Shown here piece by piece: positions 8,274 through 16,967 of a stretch of 64,000 bases of DNA. The stretch's first letter is position 1. Every line of letters starts with the position of its first letter. The DNA comes from CAMCHP01 sp036835325 (GTDB taxonomy: Bacteria; Bacteroidota; Bacteroidia; Flavobacteriales_D; Sanyastnellaceae), in NCBI GenBank assembly GCA_036835325.1, contig DAITMF010000012.1, forward strand, positions 1-64,000. The letters are read 5' to 3'. The translations under genes and the position numbers were made by a program. The notes under the pieces were generated by a model, which ran no database searches, had not been told where the DNA came from, and saw only the letters and a program-made list of their open reading frames with translations.

Positions 8274-9431
8274 ATGACACTACGAACAATGCACTTACTT
8301 TCAACCGCACTCATTTTCAGTGCTGTACTTCTCGCCTCATGCGGAGGAAATCAAACCGCTGTGATTGTCGGCACCATTTCGGGGGCCGAAGGCAAAACGG
8401 TTTTTTTGCAGCGCTTTGAGAACGGACGTACATTGAACACCGACTCTTCAGTTGTGGCTGCGGATGGTAGTTTCAGCATTGTGCCTTCACCGGCGCTTGA
8501 CTACAACTTTTTCAGGCTTTTTGTCGATGCCCAGAACAGCATTGTGTTCATCGGAGATTCGGTGTCAGGTATTCAATTTACCGCAACGTACGGCGCGTTC
8601 GAGTCAGAGCGCAAAGTGAAAGGCAACCGCGATTCTGAGCTGCTATTTGGTTTCTACGACAAGGTTCGGCCCATGGTTGAGCAAGAACAAGAGTTGAGCA
8701 AAAAGACCAAGAACCCAAGCGTTTCGAGCGAAGAACGCTCGCAAGCACTCAGTCAATTGGTTGAGCTAAAGAAGGCCAAGCGAGAGGCATGCCTCCAGTT
8801 TATTGAACAGAACCCCGGCTCACCAGCCGCCATGGCGGCACTGGAAGAGCTTAATTTCAACGAAGACAAAGTCGCCTATCAAAAGGTGCTCGACGGTTTG
8901 AAGGGAAGCTTTGATCACACGGTGTATTACAAACGCCTCGTTGACCAGTTTGCCAATGCAGAGCGCCAAGAAAAACTAAAAAGCCAACCGCAAAAAAACG
9001 GTTTGTACTCAACCGGCATGGACGCTCCAGACATTGTCATGGCCGACCCTTCAGGCCAGCCACGTAAGCTGAGCGACTTGCGCGGAAAAGTGGTACTGAT
9101 TGACTTTTGGGCTTCATGGTGCGGCCCGTGCCGTCGTGAAAACCCGAGTGTTGTGCGTACCTACAACCAATACAAGAGCAAAGGGTTTGAAATTTTCAGC
9201 GTATCGCTTGACAGCGACAAGGCGAAATGGCAGGCTGCTATCGCACAAGACGGTCTGATTTGGGAAAACCATGTGAGCGACCTCCAAGGGTGGCAAAACG
9301 GTGCTGCGCAGCAATACGGCATTAGCAGCATTCCGCATACCATCTTAGTGGGACCCGATGGGAAAATCATCGCCACGCACTTGCGTGGTCAACAACTCGA
9401 ACAAGCCCTTAAAGCAGAGTTTGGCAGCTAA
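8274..9431 (+). CDS. TlpA-like thioredoxin-fold lipoprotein with DUF4369-type N-terminus
   Basis: The protein has 385 residues with a signal peptide and lipobox (LASC, Cys23). Residues about 27-130 form a beta-rich domain of the DUF4369 type (VGTISGAEGKTVFLQRF), followed by a charged helical linker. Residues about 245-380 form an AhpC/TSA-like thioredoxin domain with the redox pair WCGPC and the cis-proline SIPHT. Such proteins reduce or isomerise disulfides in the periplasm. The stop codon overlaps the lpxH start (TAATG). A shorter paralog with a nearly identical active-site stretch lies at 61282. Four bases before the ATG is GATATTTG, a one-mismatch -7 element. Confidence 0.93.
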   Translation: MTLRTMHLLSTALIFSAVLLASCGGNQTAVIVGTISGAEGKTVFLQRFENGRTLNTDSSVVAADGSFSIVPSPALDYNFFRLFVDAQNSIVFIGDSVSGIQFTATYGAFESERKVKGNRDSELLFGFYDKVRPMVEQEQELSKKTKNPSVSSEERSQALSQLVELKKAKREACLQFIEQNPGSPAAMAALEELNFNEDKVAYQKVLDGLKGSFDHTVYYKRLVDQFANAERQEKLKSQPQKNGLYSTGMDAPDIVMADPSGQPRKLSDLRGKVVLIDFWASWCGPCRRENPSVVRTYNQYKSKGFEIFSVSLDSDKAKWQAAIAQDGLIWENHVSDLQGWQNGAAQQYGISSIPHTILVGPDGKIIATHLRGQQLEQALKAEFGS

Positions 9432-10240
9432 TGCGGGGACTTCCCACAACGTCATTGGGTGAAACGCGTCAACTTCGCGAAGGCAAAAAAATCTACTTTG
9501 CTTCTGACTTTCACTTGGGCATCGATGGGAAGACATCGAGCCGTGATCGCGAAAAATTGCTGGTCAAATGGTTGCGCGAAGTCGCCAAAGATGCCGAAGA
9601 GATTTATTTAGTCGGCGATTTGTTCGACTTTTGGTTCGAGTACAAAGAAGCAGTGCCACGCGGTTTTACCCGTGTACTTGGCACACTGGCTGAATTGACT
9701 GACTCAGGGCTTCCGATTCACGTTTTTACCGGCAACCACGACATGTGGATTTTTGACTATCTGCCTAAGGAAACCGGTGTAGTAGTGCACCGTGCTCCCA
9801 TCGCACGTGATTGGAACAGCGTTCGGTTTTTCATCGGCCATGGCGATGGCTTGGGGCCCGGAGATTATGGCTACAAGTTCATTAAACGGGTGTTTGCCAG
9901 CAAGGCTTGTCAGTGGCTGTTTGCCCGCTTTCACCCTAATTTCGGCATTGCCTTGGCCAACTTTTGGTCGCGAACGAGTCGCAAATCAAGTGCTGAGGCC
10001 GACCGCACCTTTTTAGGTGAAGACAACGAATGGCTCGTTCAGTACTGTCGTGAAGTGTTAGTGCACCAGCATTATGACGTGTTTGTTTTTGGGCATCGCC
10101 ATTTGCCACTCGACATCGCATTGAATGACACATCGCGTTACATCAATTTGGGCGACTGGCTCGGTTATTTTACCTATGCTGTATTTGATGGAAACAGCAC
10201 CCAATTGCTCAAATACCCCGATCGCGTACCATTCGAATAA
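9431..10240 (+). CDS. lpxH: UDP-2,3-diacylglucosamine hydrolase-type metallophosphoesterase
   Basis: The 269-residue calcineurin-like phosphoesterase carries the full metal-site set in order: DFHLG near residue 27, GDLFDFW near 60, GNHD near 98, GHGDG near 135 and GHRH near 220. LpxH removes UMP from UDP-diacylglucosamine to give lipid X, the step before the disaccharide synthase in lipid A assembly. This fits lpxK one gene upstream. The start codon shares one base with the previous stop. The last 32 bases overlap the end of gap on the opposite strand, and I see no terminator between the two convergent genes. Confidence 0.9.
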   Translation: MRGLPTTSLGETRQLREGKKIYFASDFHLGIDGKTSSRDREKLLVKWLREVAKDAEEIYLVGDLFDFWFEYKEAVPRGFTRVLGTLAELTDSGLPIHVFTGNHDMWIFDYLPKETGVVVHRAPIARDWNSVRFFIGHGDGLGPGDYGYKFIKRVFASKACQWLFARFHPNFGIALANFWSRTSRKSSAEADRTFLGEDNEWLVQYCREVLVHQHYDVFVFGHRHLPLDIALNDTSRYINLGDWLGYFTYAVFDGNSTQLLKYPDRVPFE

Positions 10241-11216
10241 GGTCAACCAAACGGTTGGAGTAGCCTACCTCGTTGTCGTACCAGCCAACAATCTTCACCA
10301 TGTTCCCGATCACGCTTGTAAGCAATCCGTCGACGATGCATGAGTGCGGGTTTCCTATGATATCGCTTGAAACAATAGGGTCTTCGGTGTACTTGAGAAT
10401 GCCTTTGTAACGTCCCTGAGACGCCGATAGGAAGGCCGCGTTCAATGCCTCAACGCTCATGGGGTTTCGCACAATGGTTGTGATATCGGTCAGCGAGCCA
10501 TCGGGCACCGGCACTCGGATACCGCATCCGCCCATTTGCATGGCCAGTTCAGGGAATACCCGCGTAAGCGCTTTGGCAGCACCGGTGGTTGTGGGGACGA
10601 TTGAAAGCGCTGCGGCGCGGCCTCTGCGCAAATCACGGTGGGGAGTATCTTGAAGGTACTGATCACCGGTGTACGAGTGAACGGTGGTTATGTAGCAGCT
10701 CTCAATACTGCACAGTTCATGAAGCAATTGAATCATCGGAGCTGCACTGTTCGTGGTGCACGATGCATTCGAGATGACCTCCTCCCCTTTCCGAAGCAAT
10801 TGATCATTCACACCGATGACTATGGTTGGCATAGATTCATCGGTTGGAGGGGCGCTTACAATGACGCGTCGAGCACCAGCCCTAAGATGCGCATTTGCTT
10901 CGGTGCGTGTTTTGTACTTGCCGGTGCAATCAACGACCACATCAACATCGAGGCTTCTCCATGGCAGCATTTCGGCTGCCGGTAGCTGAAAAACCTGTGC
11001 ACGCTGTCGACCGAACTCCAAGGTATCACCCTCCAAAGTGCAATCGTACTCGAGGGTTCGGTGTACCGAATCGTACTTGAGCAGGTGGGAAAGGGCTTCT
11101 TTCTCGTGCAAGTCATTGATGGCGACAAGGTCTATGTCGGGCGCATGAGCGAGTATTCGAGCTGTAACTCTCCCTATTCGGCCGAAGCCATTGATTGCAA
11201 CGCGTAGATTTCCCAT
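10209..11216 (-). CDS. gap: glyceraldehyde-3-phosphate dehydrogenase
   Basis: The 335-residue enzyme oxidises glyceraldehyde-3-phosphate to 1,3-bisphosphoglycerate with reduction of NAD(P). The nucleotide-binding motif INGFGRIGR starts near residue 8, the catalytic cysteine is Cys153 in SNASCTTN, and the base is His180 in TVHSYTGDQ. Asp at DLH near residue 35, at the end of the second beta strand, favours NAD. The C-terminal WYDNEVGYSNR motif is intact. A terminator hairpin lies only 12 bases before the start codon and belongs to the upstream gene, so gap must be started from a very short region. I found no clean -33/-7 pair there. Confidence 0.96.
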   Translation of the reverse strand: MGNLRVAINGFGRIGRVTARILAHAPDIDLVAINDLHEKEALSHLLKYDSVHRTLEYDCTLEGDTLEFGRQRAQVFQLPAAEMLPWRSLDVDVVVDCTGKYKTRTEANAHLRAGARRVIVSAPPTDESMPTIVIGVNDQLLRKGEEVISNASCTTNSAAPMIQLLHELCSIESCYITTVHSYTGDQYLQDTPHRDLRRGRAAALSIVPTTTGAAKALTRVFPELAMQMGGCGIRVPVPDGSLTDITTIVRNPMSVEALNAAFLSASQGRYKGILKYTEDPIVSSDIIGNPHSCIVDGLLTSVIGNMVKIVGWYDNEVGYSNRLVDLIRMVRDRGI

Positions 11217-11227
11217 AGGCCGAAAGT

Positions 11228-11259
11228 AAAAAAAGCCGACTCATGGTGAGTCGGCTTTT
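11228..11259 (-). terminator. intrinsic terminator of the beta-propeller T9SS gene
   Basis: A 9-bp stem GCCGACTCA/TGAGTCGGC (11235-11243, 11247-11255) with a 3-base loop is followed on the minus strand by seven T. It ends the gene at 11285-14527. Four T on the plus side make it weakly bidirectional. Its poly-T end is 12 bases from the gap start codon. Confidence 0.88.
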
Positions 11260-11284
11260 CAAAGCATTTACGAATGCTGTATTG

Positions 11285-14200
11285 TTATTTCATCACAACA
11301 AAGCGGGTCGTTTTAACTTCACTGCCCATTTCAACGGCAAGAACGTAGGTGCCTACCGGCAGTTCTGCCACATCGAGCGCAACTTGATGACGACCTTGCG
11401 CCATACGTTGCGCTGGAATGTCTTTCACAAATTTGCCTTGAAGGTTGAAAATCGCCATGCGCACGTTTGCAGTACCTGCGAGGTCAATTACCACTTGAGC
11501 AGTTCCATTGGTTACAGGGTTCGGGAACAAATTCAGTGACTGTGCCTTTGCAACTTCTGGTTTTACATCGTTAACGCTTGTGAATGAGAAGTCACCGTTG
11601 CGGAAGATTCCACGTCCGTGAGTTCCAAGGTAGATGTAACCGCTGTTTGTTGGTTCCGACCAACGTGTGCTTCCTTTCCATTGCTGACGCACGTCAACAA
11701 CAGGTGCACTGATAAAGTCATCAGAAGCAGACATGCCCGCGTTGCTCATCACCCAGTTTTCACCACCGTCATAGGTGATCCAAACACCGTATTCAGCACC
11801 TACTACGATGGTATTACCGGTAGCATCAGCCACATCGATGGTTGCATCGTAACATGGCATGCGGCCCATTTCGCTTGTTGGGCTAAACCAAATATTTGAC
11901 CACGTTGGGTTTGCACTGAGTGCGTTGAACGACTCGCGTACTTTACCGCTGCCGGCTGAACCGTAGCCTCCAACTGTGATTACCACGTGGTTCGGGTCAT
12001 TTGGATCGATTGCTATACCGGTCACTGCCGCTCCGCCTGATGAGTGGATCAATTGCCAGTTCAATGCATCGGCGAAGTTGTTATTGTCTGCGTCTGCGTC
12101 ATCACCTTCAAATTGGATGTTGCGCAAACCGGTTACTCGCCAAAGTTGACCATTCCAACCACTGATGAACATAACGTCGCCAGCTTCAGGGTGATCACCC
12201 ACTACGAATTCCATGTCTTTTGTACCACCTCCGCCAGGAGCATTGCCCAAACGGAACCAATTTGGTGAAGTATTAAAGTTGAGCGCATTGCGGGTCATCC
12301 ATACGCCTTCAGCCCCGCGGAAACCCACCGCCAACATCACTGTGTAGGGGTCTTGGATCAAACGCTGCTCACGCACCTCGAACAGGGTATCGGCAGCGTA
12401 GAAGTAGGTTGTATCACAGTCAATCTCCGTTTCAAAAATAGGAACAGTCGCGTAGGTGGTATCTGCACCAATCTGGTAGCACTGCACATCTTCAATGATG
12501 GTGCCATTGGGCAATTCAATCACAATGTTCACACAGGTATCAATTGGAGTGATGGTATCGATAACCTCTTGCTCGCCGATTTGCACCTCGGTGGTATCGC
12601 AATCGAGAATAATCTCAGTCAATTCTTGTGGCTCAAGCCAGAAGTAATTCGGGTCACTATCACCTGTAAAGGGCTCATCCAAGGTCATTGCCGGACGGAT
12701 GAGCTCTTCCCAGAACCGGAGTTCATCGCCTTCTTCAAGGGTGTAGGTGAACTCAAGGTCCATGTTGTTCGTGGTCATGGCGAACGACGAATCTGTGATG
12801 GTTTCTTCGTATGGGTTGATCAACAACAAGGTTTGTTGGCTCAATTCGTCTTCCGTGTCTTCGTAGAGTTGGATGGTTGTGTAGAACTGACCTATTTCAC
12901 CATCGGCATTGCCGAGCGCGAGTACACGATCATCGTAGATAAATGAAATCGCACCGTCATTCGATGCCCTGTAGAGCACACCATACTGAGAAGTAGTAAA
13001 GGCAATTTGACGATCGGTTTCTGTAACCTGTGGCACAGCAGCATCAAAACCATCACCTCCGGTTATATCTATACCCTGCTGGTTTGAGATGAACGAACCG
13101 TCGAACGGAATGAAGTGGCTTCCGTTGTCTTGGGTACCACCAACAGCACCACCGGTAGGAGTGAAATCAATTCCGTAGTACTGAACCGTATTGTAACCAC
13201 GGTTTGAGCTGATGTATGTTTGGCCGTTGTTATTTGAACGGTATATGCCACCATCTGTGGTCACCCACAATACACCTGCAGGAGAATAAACAATCTCGTG
13301 AATGTCAACGTGCATTGAAGTGGGCACCGTTGGCGCGGTGAACGGCAATGCTGCGAGCTCTGCTTGGTAGTTGGGGCCACAACGCCAAAACTCAATACCG
13401 CCGACGTAGGCAATGTTGGGCTCATTCGGTGACGCACCAATGGTAAGGTCGTAAATGCCTTGACCGCGAGGGAGCGGGGTGACATTCGCGATGCCCGAAG
13501 GCCAAATGTTTGACCAAGTTTGACCGGCATCGGAAGAGTGGTAAACACCGCCGAAGAAACCGCCAGTGGTAGAAAAAAGTGCATAAGCCACGTCAGGGTG
13601 CTGAGGCACTACGTAAACACGTGCACGGCCCATACCTGATTGAGGCAAGGTACCTGGATCATTGCTACCACCGAATACACCTTCAAAGCTTGTATGTGTA
13701 TTGTCGGTCGAGCGGTATACGCGTCCTGCACCCATTGAGACAAGCATGTAACTTCCGTCATGAGCAATGTGAATGTCTTGACATACTTGGCTTGGAAGAC
13801 CGCCACCTACGGCAGTAAAGCTCGTGCCTTCAATGTAGCCAAATCCTTGGTTACTACCTACCCATACGCGATTGGGACGAATCGGGTCTGTTTCAAGTGC
13901 TTCGACGGCAGTCCAGCCGTTGGAACCCAAGAAGCCGGGGTCGGTGTCTGCAAGAATTTCCCAAGTAGCTCCCATGTCGGTTGAACGCCAAACGCCACGA
14001 CCGAGGTAACCTGAGCTACCATCACCGCTTGCGAAATCAAACAGTGACCCAGTACCAACGTACAAGTCACCGTTTCCTGCACGGGCGATTGAACCGATCA
14101 TCATGTTAGGGAAGGAGGTCATTTGCGACCAGTTGTTTCCTCCGTTAAACGATTGCCAGAGACCACCGGATACACCACCGGAAATGATGTGATCTTCAGT

Positions 14201-14527
14201 CACTACAAGAAGTGCACGGGTACGACCACCTACGTTGTCTGGCCCCATTTCTTCCCATTCAAGAGGATTTTCCTTCGTAGCCGCTTCTTTGGCCATTTTA
14301 GCCACAGCAGCGCGTAGTCTGATGAGGTCTTCTGACTCAACCTGTCCTGTCTCAATGTTACCACGCATTCTACGCCAGTACTCGGCGGCTGCGTGGGGCT
14401 CTTGAGCGGTTGCCTGCGCTGAGCGTGGAGTATAGTCCACTGTAGCGCTATTGGGGGCAGCCAACATGACCGCAACAACAGCAGCTGCGGCGATACCGGT
14501 TACATAAAGTAGCGTTCTCATTCTCAT
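11285..14527 (-). CDS. T9SS-exported beta-propeller (sialidase/VPS10-like) protein, type A sorting domain
   Basis: The protein has 1080 residues. An N-terminal hydrophobic segment (residues about 6-24) serves for Sec export. From about residue 90 there are repeated BNR/Asp-box-like units (SFNGGNNWS, STDMGATWEI, SSDAGQTWSN, SNNNGQTY, TYDGGENWV), as in VPS10/sialidase-type propellers. An inserted segment at about 600-740 is rich in Asp, Thr and paired Cys (CDTTEV, DTCVN, CYQIGADT) and interrupts the propeller. The last 80 residues (NLFPNPV, FNLQGKFV, LPVGTYVL) are a type A sorting domain, which directs export through the type IX system and is cut at the surface. A second ATG lies two codons in. 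The ligand or substrate is unknown. Confidence 0.92.
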   Translation of the reverse strand: MRMRTLLYVTGIAAAAVVAVMLAAPNSATVDYTPRSAQATAQEPHAAAEYWRRMRGNIETGQVESEDLIRLRAAVAKMAKEAATKENPLEWEEMGPDNVGGRTRALLVVTEDHIISGGVSGGLWQSFNGGNNWSQMTSFPNMMIGSIARAGNGDLYVGTGSLFDFASGDGSSGYLGRGVWRSTDMGATWEILADTDPGFLGSNGWTAVEALETDPIRPNRVWVGSNQGFGYIEGTSFTAVGGGLPSQVCQDIHIAHDGSYMLVSMGAGRVYRSTDNTHTSFEGVFGGSNDPGTLPQSGMGRARVYVVPQHPDVAYALFSTTGGFFGGVYHSSDAGQTWSNIWPSGIANVTPLPRGQGIYDLTIGASPNEPNIAYVGGIEFWRCGPNYQAELAALPFTAPTVPTSMHVDIHEIVYSPAGVLWVTTDGGIYRSNNNGQTYISSNRGYNTVQYYGIDFTPTGGAVGGTQDNGSHFIPFDGSFISNQQGIDITGGDGFDAAVPQVTETDRQIAFTTSQYGVLYRASNDGAISFIYDDRVLALGNADGEIGQFYTTIQLYEDTEDELSQQTLLLINPYEETITDSSFAMTTNNMDLEFTYTLEEGDELRFWEELIRPAMTLDEPFTGDSDPNYFWLEPQELTEIILDCDTTEVQIGEQEVIDTITPIDTCVNIVIELPNGTIIEDVQCYQIGADTTYATVPIFETEIDCDTTYFYAADTLFEVREQRLIQDPYTVMLAVGFRGAEGVWMTRNALNFNTSPNWFRLGNAPGGGGTKDMEFVVGDHPEAGDVMFISGWNGQLWRVTGLRNIQFEGDDADADNNNFADALNWQLIHSSGGAAVTGIAIDPNDPNHVVITVGGYGSAGSGKVRESFNALSANPTWSNIWFSPTSEMGRMPCYDATIDVADATGNTIVVGAEYGVWITYDGGENWVMSNAGMSASDDFISAPVVDVRQQWKGSTRWSEPTNSGYIYLGTHGRGIFRNGDFSFTSVNDVKPEVAKAQSLNLFPNPVTNGTAQVVIDLAGTANVRMAIFNLQGKFVKDIPAQRMAQGRHQVALDVAELPVGTYVLAVEMGSEVKTTRFVVMK

Positions 14528-14642
14528 AAATCAGATAGATTTTTCCGAAACAATTGGCGAGCAATTTACAAACTTTTGACCTTGCTCCGCGGTCAGGTTT
14601 TGGTTATATGGGCACTTAATTATACAAGTCAAACGTCCAATT

Positions 14643-15533
14643 TCAGAACACGTGTTTCTCTGCATGGTACGAGGAGCGCACAAGTGGGCCGCTTTCTACG
14701 AACCTAAATCCTTTCTGCAATCCGATGCGCTCATACTCTGCGAATTTCTCAGGATGGATGAACTCTGCCACGGGCAAATGCCTCGGCGTAGGCTGCAAAT
14801 ACTGCCCAAGCGTCAGTACGTCAACTCCGACAGAACGTAAGTCGTCCATGGTTTCAATGACCTCATCTTGGGTTTCACCCAGCCCGAGCATGACCCCTGA
14901 CTTGGTTTTCATGCCTCCTGCTTTAAGGCGCCTCAGCACTTCAAGACTGCGGTCATATTTCGCTTGGATGCGCACTTGCTTGGTCAATCGACGCACTGTT
15001 TCAAGGTTATGTGACACGATTTCAGGAGCAACATCGATGATACGTTGAAGGTTCTCCCATTTGCCTGCAAAATCAGGAATGAGGGTTTCGAGTGTTGTAT
15101 CGGGTGAATGCCTGCGGATGGCGCGCACGGTCGCTGCCCACAACTCGCTACCGCCATCGGCCAAGTCGTCGCGGTCAACCGAGGTGACGACTGCGTGCTT
15201 AACGCCCATCAACTTGACTGAGTTGGCCACGCGAGCGGGCTCGAAAGGATCGGCTTCCAATGGTTTCCCGGTGGCAACTGAACAAAATCCGCACGAGCGC
15301 GTGCAGATGTTGCCCAAAATCATAAAGGTGGCCGTGCCTTCGCCCCAGCATTCCCCCATGTTCGGACAGTTCCCACTCTCACAAATCGTATGAAGCTTGT
15401 GGTCACTCACCAACTGACGAACCTTCTTATAGGATTCGCCCGTAGGCAACTTCACCCTCAACCACTTGGGTTTGGGTGTGCGCTCTCTCACTGCATTCTC
15501 GACTGGATTTGCCTCGGTCATTCGTTTATTCAT
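14643..15533 (-). CDS. lipA: lipoyl synthase
   Basis: The 296-residue radical SAM enzyme inserts two sulfurs into octanoyl groups on lipoyl domains. The auxiliary cluster motif CESGNCPNMGEC lies near residue 51, the radical SAM motif CTRSCGFC near 77, and the C-terminal RSSYH supplies the serine ligand of the auxiliary cluster. Length is normal. The start overlaps the end of the upstream gene by 8 bases, so the two are translated from one message. No lipB is visible in the window. The 115 bases between lipA and the T9SS gene hold no convincing terminator. Confidence 0.97.
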   Translation of the reverse strand: MNKRMTEANPVENAVRERTPKPKWLRVKLPTGESYKKVRQLVSDHKLHTICESGNCPNMGECWGEGTATFMILGNICTRSCGFCSVATGKPLEADPFEPARVANSVKLMGVKHAVVTSVDRDDLADGGSELWAATVRAIRRHSPDTTLETLIPDFAGKWENLQRIIDVAPEIVSHNLETVRRLTKQVRIQAKYDRSLEVLRRLKAGGMKTKSGVMLGLGETQDEVIETMDDLRSVGVDVLTLGQYLQPTPRHLPVAEFIHPEKFAEYERIGLQKGFRFVESGPLVRSSYHAEKHVF

Positions 15534-16287
15534 TGAATTTGCTTCCGAAGAAGAAGTTCACATAAAAAGTGAGAAAGACTTGTTTGTTTCGTTCGATGAT
15601 GTTTTCAGCCATGATTGGAATCTGGCGGGCATAAGCGTCAACCGCAAAGCCCACATCCAAACCTTTCAAGCGATCTTTCTCGTTGGAGTATTCAAAGTTA
15701 AACGCAAATTTAAAGAAGGCACCCGGATGAATGCTCAATTCGTTCAAACCATTCAACCCTGATGCTCGTCCGTAAATTGATTCATAGGTGTGTTCTGTTG
15801 GGTCGTAACGCTCCACTGCTAGGTACTCGTATGGAATTCTTGGGTAGCCTATCTCGAGGTAAATGGGTTTTGTGATGCCCAACGACGGGCCCGCATGCCA
15901 CGTGTAACCCACCGAAACACCGCTGGTTCGCACCTTTTCTGTAATGACCTTTTTCACTCCGAATGAGGGCCGAACGACAAAAAAGTTGTTCACCTTGCCG
16001 AACACATAGCTTCGTCCGTCTTCATATACCGGGTTGAAGCTTCGAATTTCTTTGTCGTGGCGCATCGTTAGTACTTCTCCGCCGAACAGCAGTACTTTCT
16101 TCACTCCCCGGAAGCGCCCTGCGTAGATGTAGGCGCCCAAACCATTTGTGTGCAAGATTCCACCTCCATGTACCTGTTTGCGGTAAATGACTGTGGGCTC
16201 ATCGTACAAATCACCCAATGCGCTTTGGGCAGAGGCATCCTCTGTCATCCATCCAAGCAAAAAGAGCAAAACGAAAAGCCTGTACAT
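15526..16287 (-). CDS. exported beta-rich protein, probably outer membrane, upstream of lipA
   Basis: The protein has 253 residues from the ATG at 16287, which starts a clear signal peptide ending DASAQ. The earlier in-frame start adds a non-signal stretch. The mature chain has no cysteine and alternates aromatic and polar residues (GAYIYAGRFRG, VSVGYTWHAGPSLG, FKFAFNFEYS, FLTFYVNFFFG), as expected for a small outer-membrane barrel. It ends near FGSKFNE. It overlaps lipA by 8 bases. I do not recognise a named family, and any link to lipoylation is only positional. Confidence 0.82.
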   Translation of the reverse strand: MYRLFVLLFLLGWMTEDASAQSALGDLYDEPTVIYRKQVHGGGILHTNGLGAYIYAGRFRGVKKVLLFGGEVLTMRHDKEIRSFNPVYEDGRSYVFGKVNNFFVVRPSFGVKKVITEKVRTSGVSVGYTWHAGPSLGITKPIYLEIGYPRIPYEYLAVERYDPTEHTYESIYGRASGLNGLNELSIHPGAFFKFAFNFEYSNEKDRLKGLDVGFAVDAYARQIPIMAENIIERNKQVFLTFYVNFFFGSKFNE

Positions 16288-16359
16288 TTGAGGGGTTTTA
16301 ACGTTCCAATCTGTAAATATACAATATAACAACGCCCTTACCCTACAACGTGTTCACCC

Positions 16360-16764
16360 ATGAAGTTTGAAATCCACTACCACGGCGAGTTGCGCACTGA
16401 AATCCGGCACGAAGGTTCAGGCGAACGAATTGCCACTGACGCACCTGTTGATAACAACGGACAAGGCAGGTTTTTCTCGCCAACTGACCTTACGGCATCG
16501 TCGTTGGCGGCGTGCATGATGACCTTGATTGGCATCACTGCGGCCAACCACAACATTGTGCTGCAAAACATGAAAGCCACGGCTGAGAAAACCATGGCGT
16601 CAAATCCGCGCCGCATTGCGCAGATACATATATATATAGAACTGAGTGCCGAAGATCTTACCGATCGGCACAAATCAGTACTTGAAGCAGCCGCCCGAAA
16701 TTGCCCGGTAGCGAAGAGCCTTCACCCCGACATTGAGCAGCGCCTAGACCTGCGCTTCAGTTAG
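16360..16764 (+). CDS. OsmC/Ohr-family peroxide-reducing protein
   Basis: The 134-residue protein has the two conserved redox cysteines, Cys52 in AACMM and Cys115 in RNCPVA. The family motifs FFSPTDLTASSLAAC and CPVAKSLHPDI are intact. OsmC proteins reduce organic hydroperoxides in the cytoplasm; this short form is common in Bacteroidota. Inside the gene, 16628-16638 is an alternating AT run coding for His-Ile-Tyr-Ile. The 3' end overlaps a convergent 43-codon lipoprotein gene by 8 bases. Confidence 0.93.
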   Translation: MKFEIHYHGELRTEIRHEGSGERIATDAPVDNNGQGRFFSPTDLTASSLAACMMTLIGITAANHNIVLQNMKATAEKTMASNPRRIAQIHIYIELSAEDLTDRHKSVLEAAARNCPVAKSLHPDIEQRLDLRFS

Positions 16765-16888
16765 GCTGAGCTTCGCTCTCCAACTCTACATTGCTATACG
16801 CAGCGCAGGTTTGCTTTTGCGGTGTGCACGAGGCAAATACTGTAGTGATTGCAACAAAGAGGAGAATCAGGCCGAATGCTTTTTTCAT
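16757..16888 (-). CDS. 43-residue small lipoprotein
   Basis: The minus strand encodes an ATG-started frame of 43 codons ending in TGA. It begins MKKAFGLILL, continues with a hydrophobic stretch and a lipobox FASC (Cys21), then TPQKQTCAAYSN and an acidic tail. The signal-peptide shape and the lipobox make it a real gene despite its size. The mature part of 23 residues contains a second cysteine in TCAAY. Short lipoproteins with a similar Cys-x-x-Tyr end occur in Flavobacteriia, but no function is known to me. It converges on the OsmC gene with an 8-base overlap. Confidence 0.72.
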   Translation of the reverse strand: MKKAFGLILLFVAITTVFASCTPQKQTCAAYSNVELESEAQPN

Positions 16889-16967
16889 TGTTTCAGGTAT
16901 TAATCATACTATCGTAGATGCGAAAGTTGTTCATTCTACAGTTACTGTTTACGACGAGAATTGAGAT

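Noticed and set aside
12353..12946. 197-codon + strand frame inside the beta-propeller T9SS gene
   Set aside because: It is a shadow of a long, well-supported minus-strand gene and shows no motif or start signal.
16628..16638. AT dinucleotide run in the OsmC gene as a phase-variation site
   Set aside because: Only five and a half units, coding conserved-looking residues; too short to slip often.
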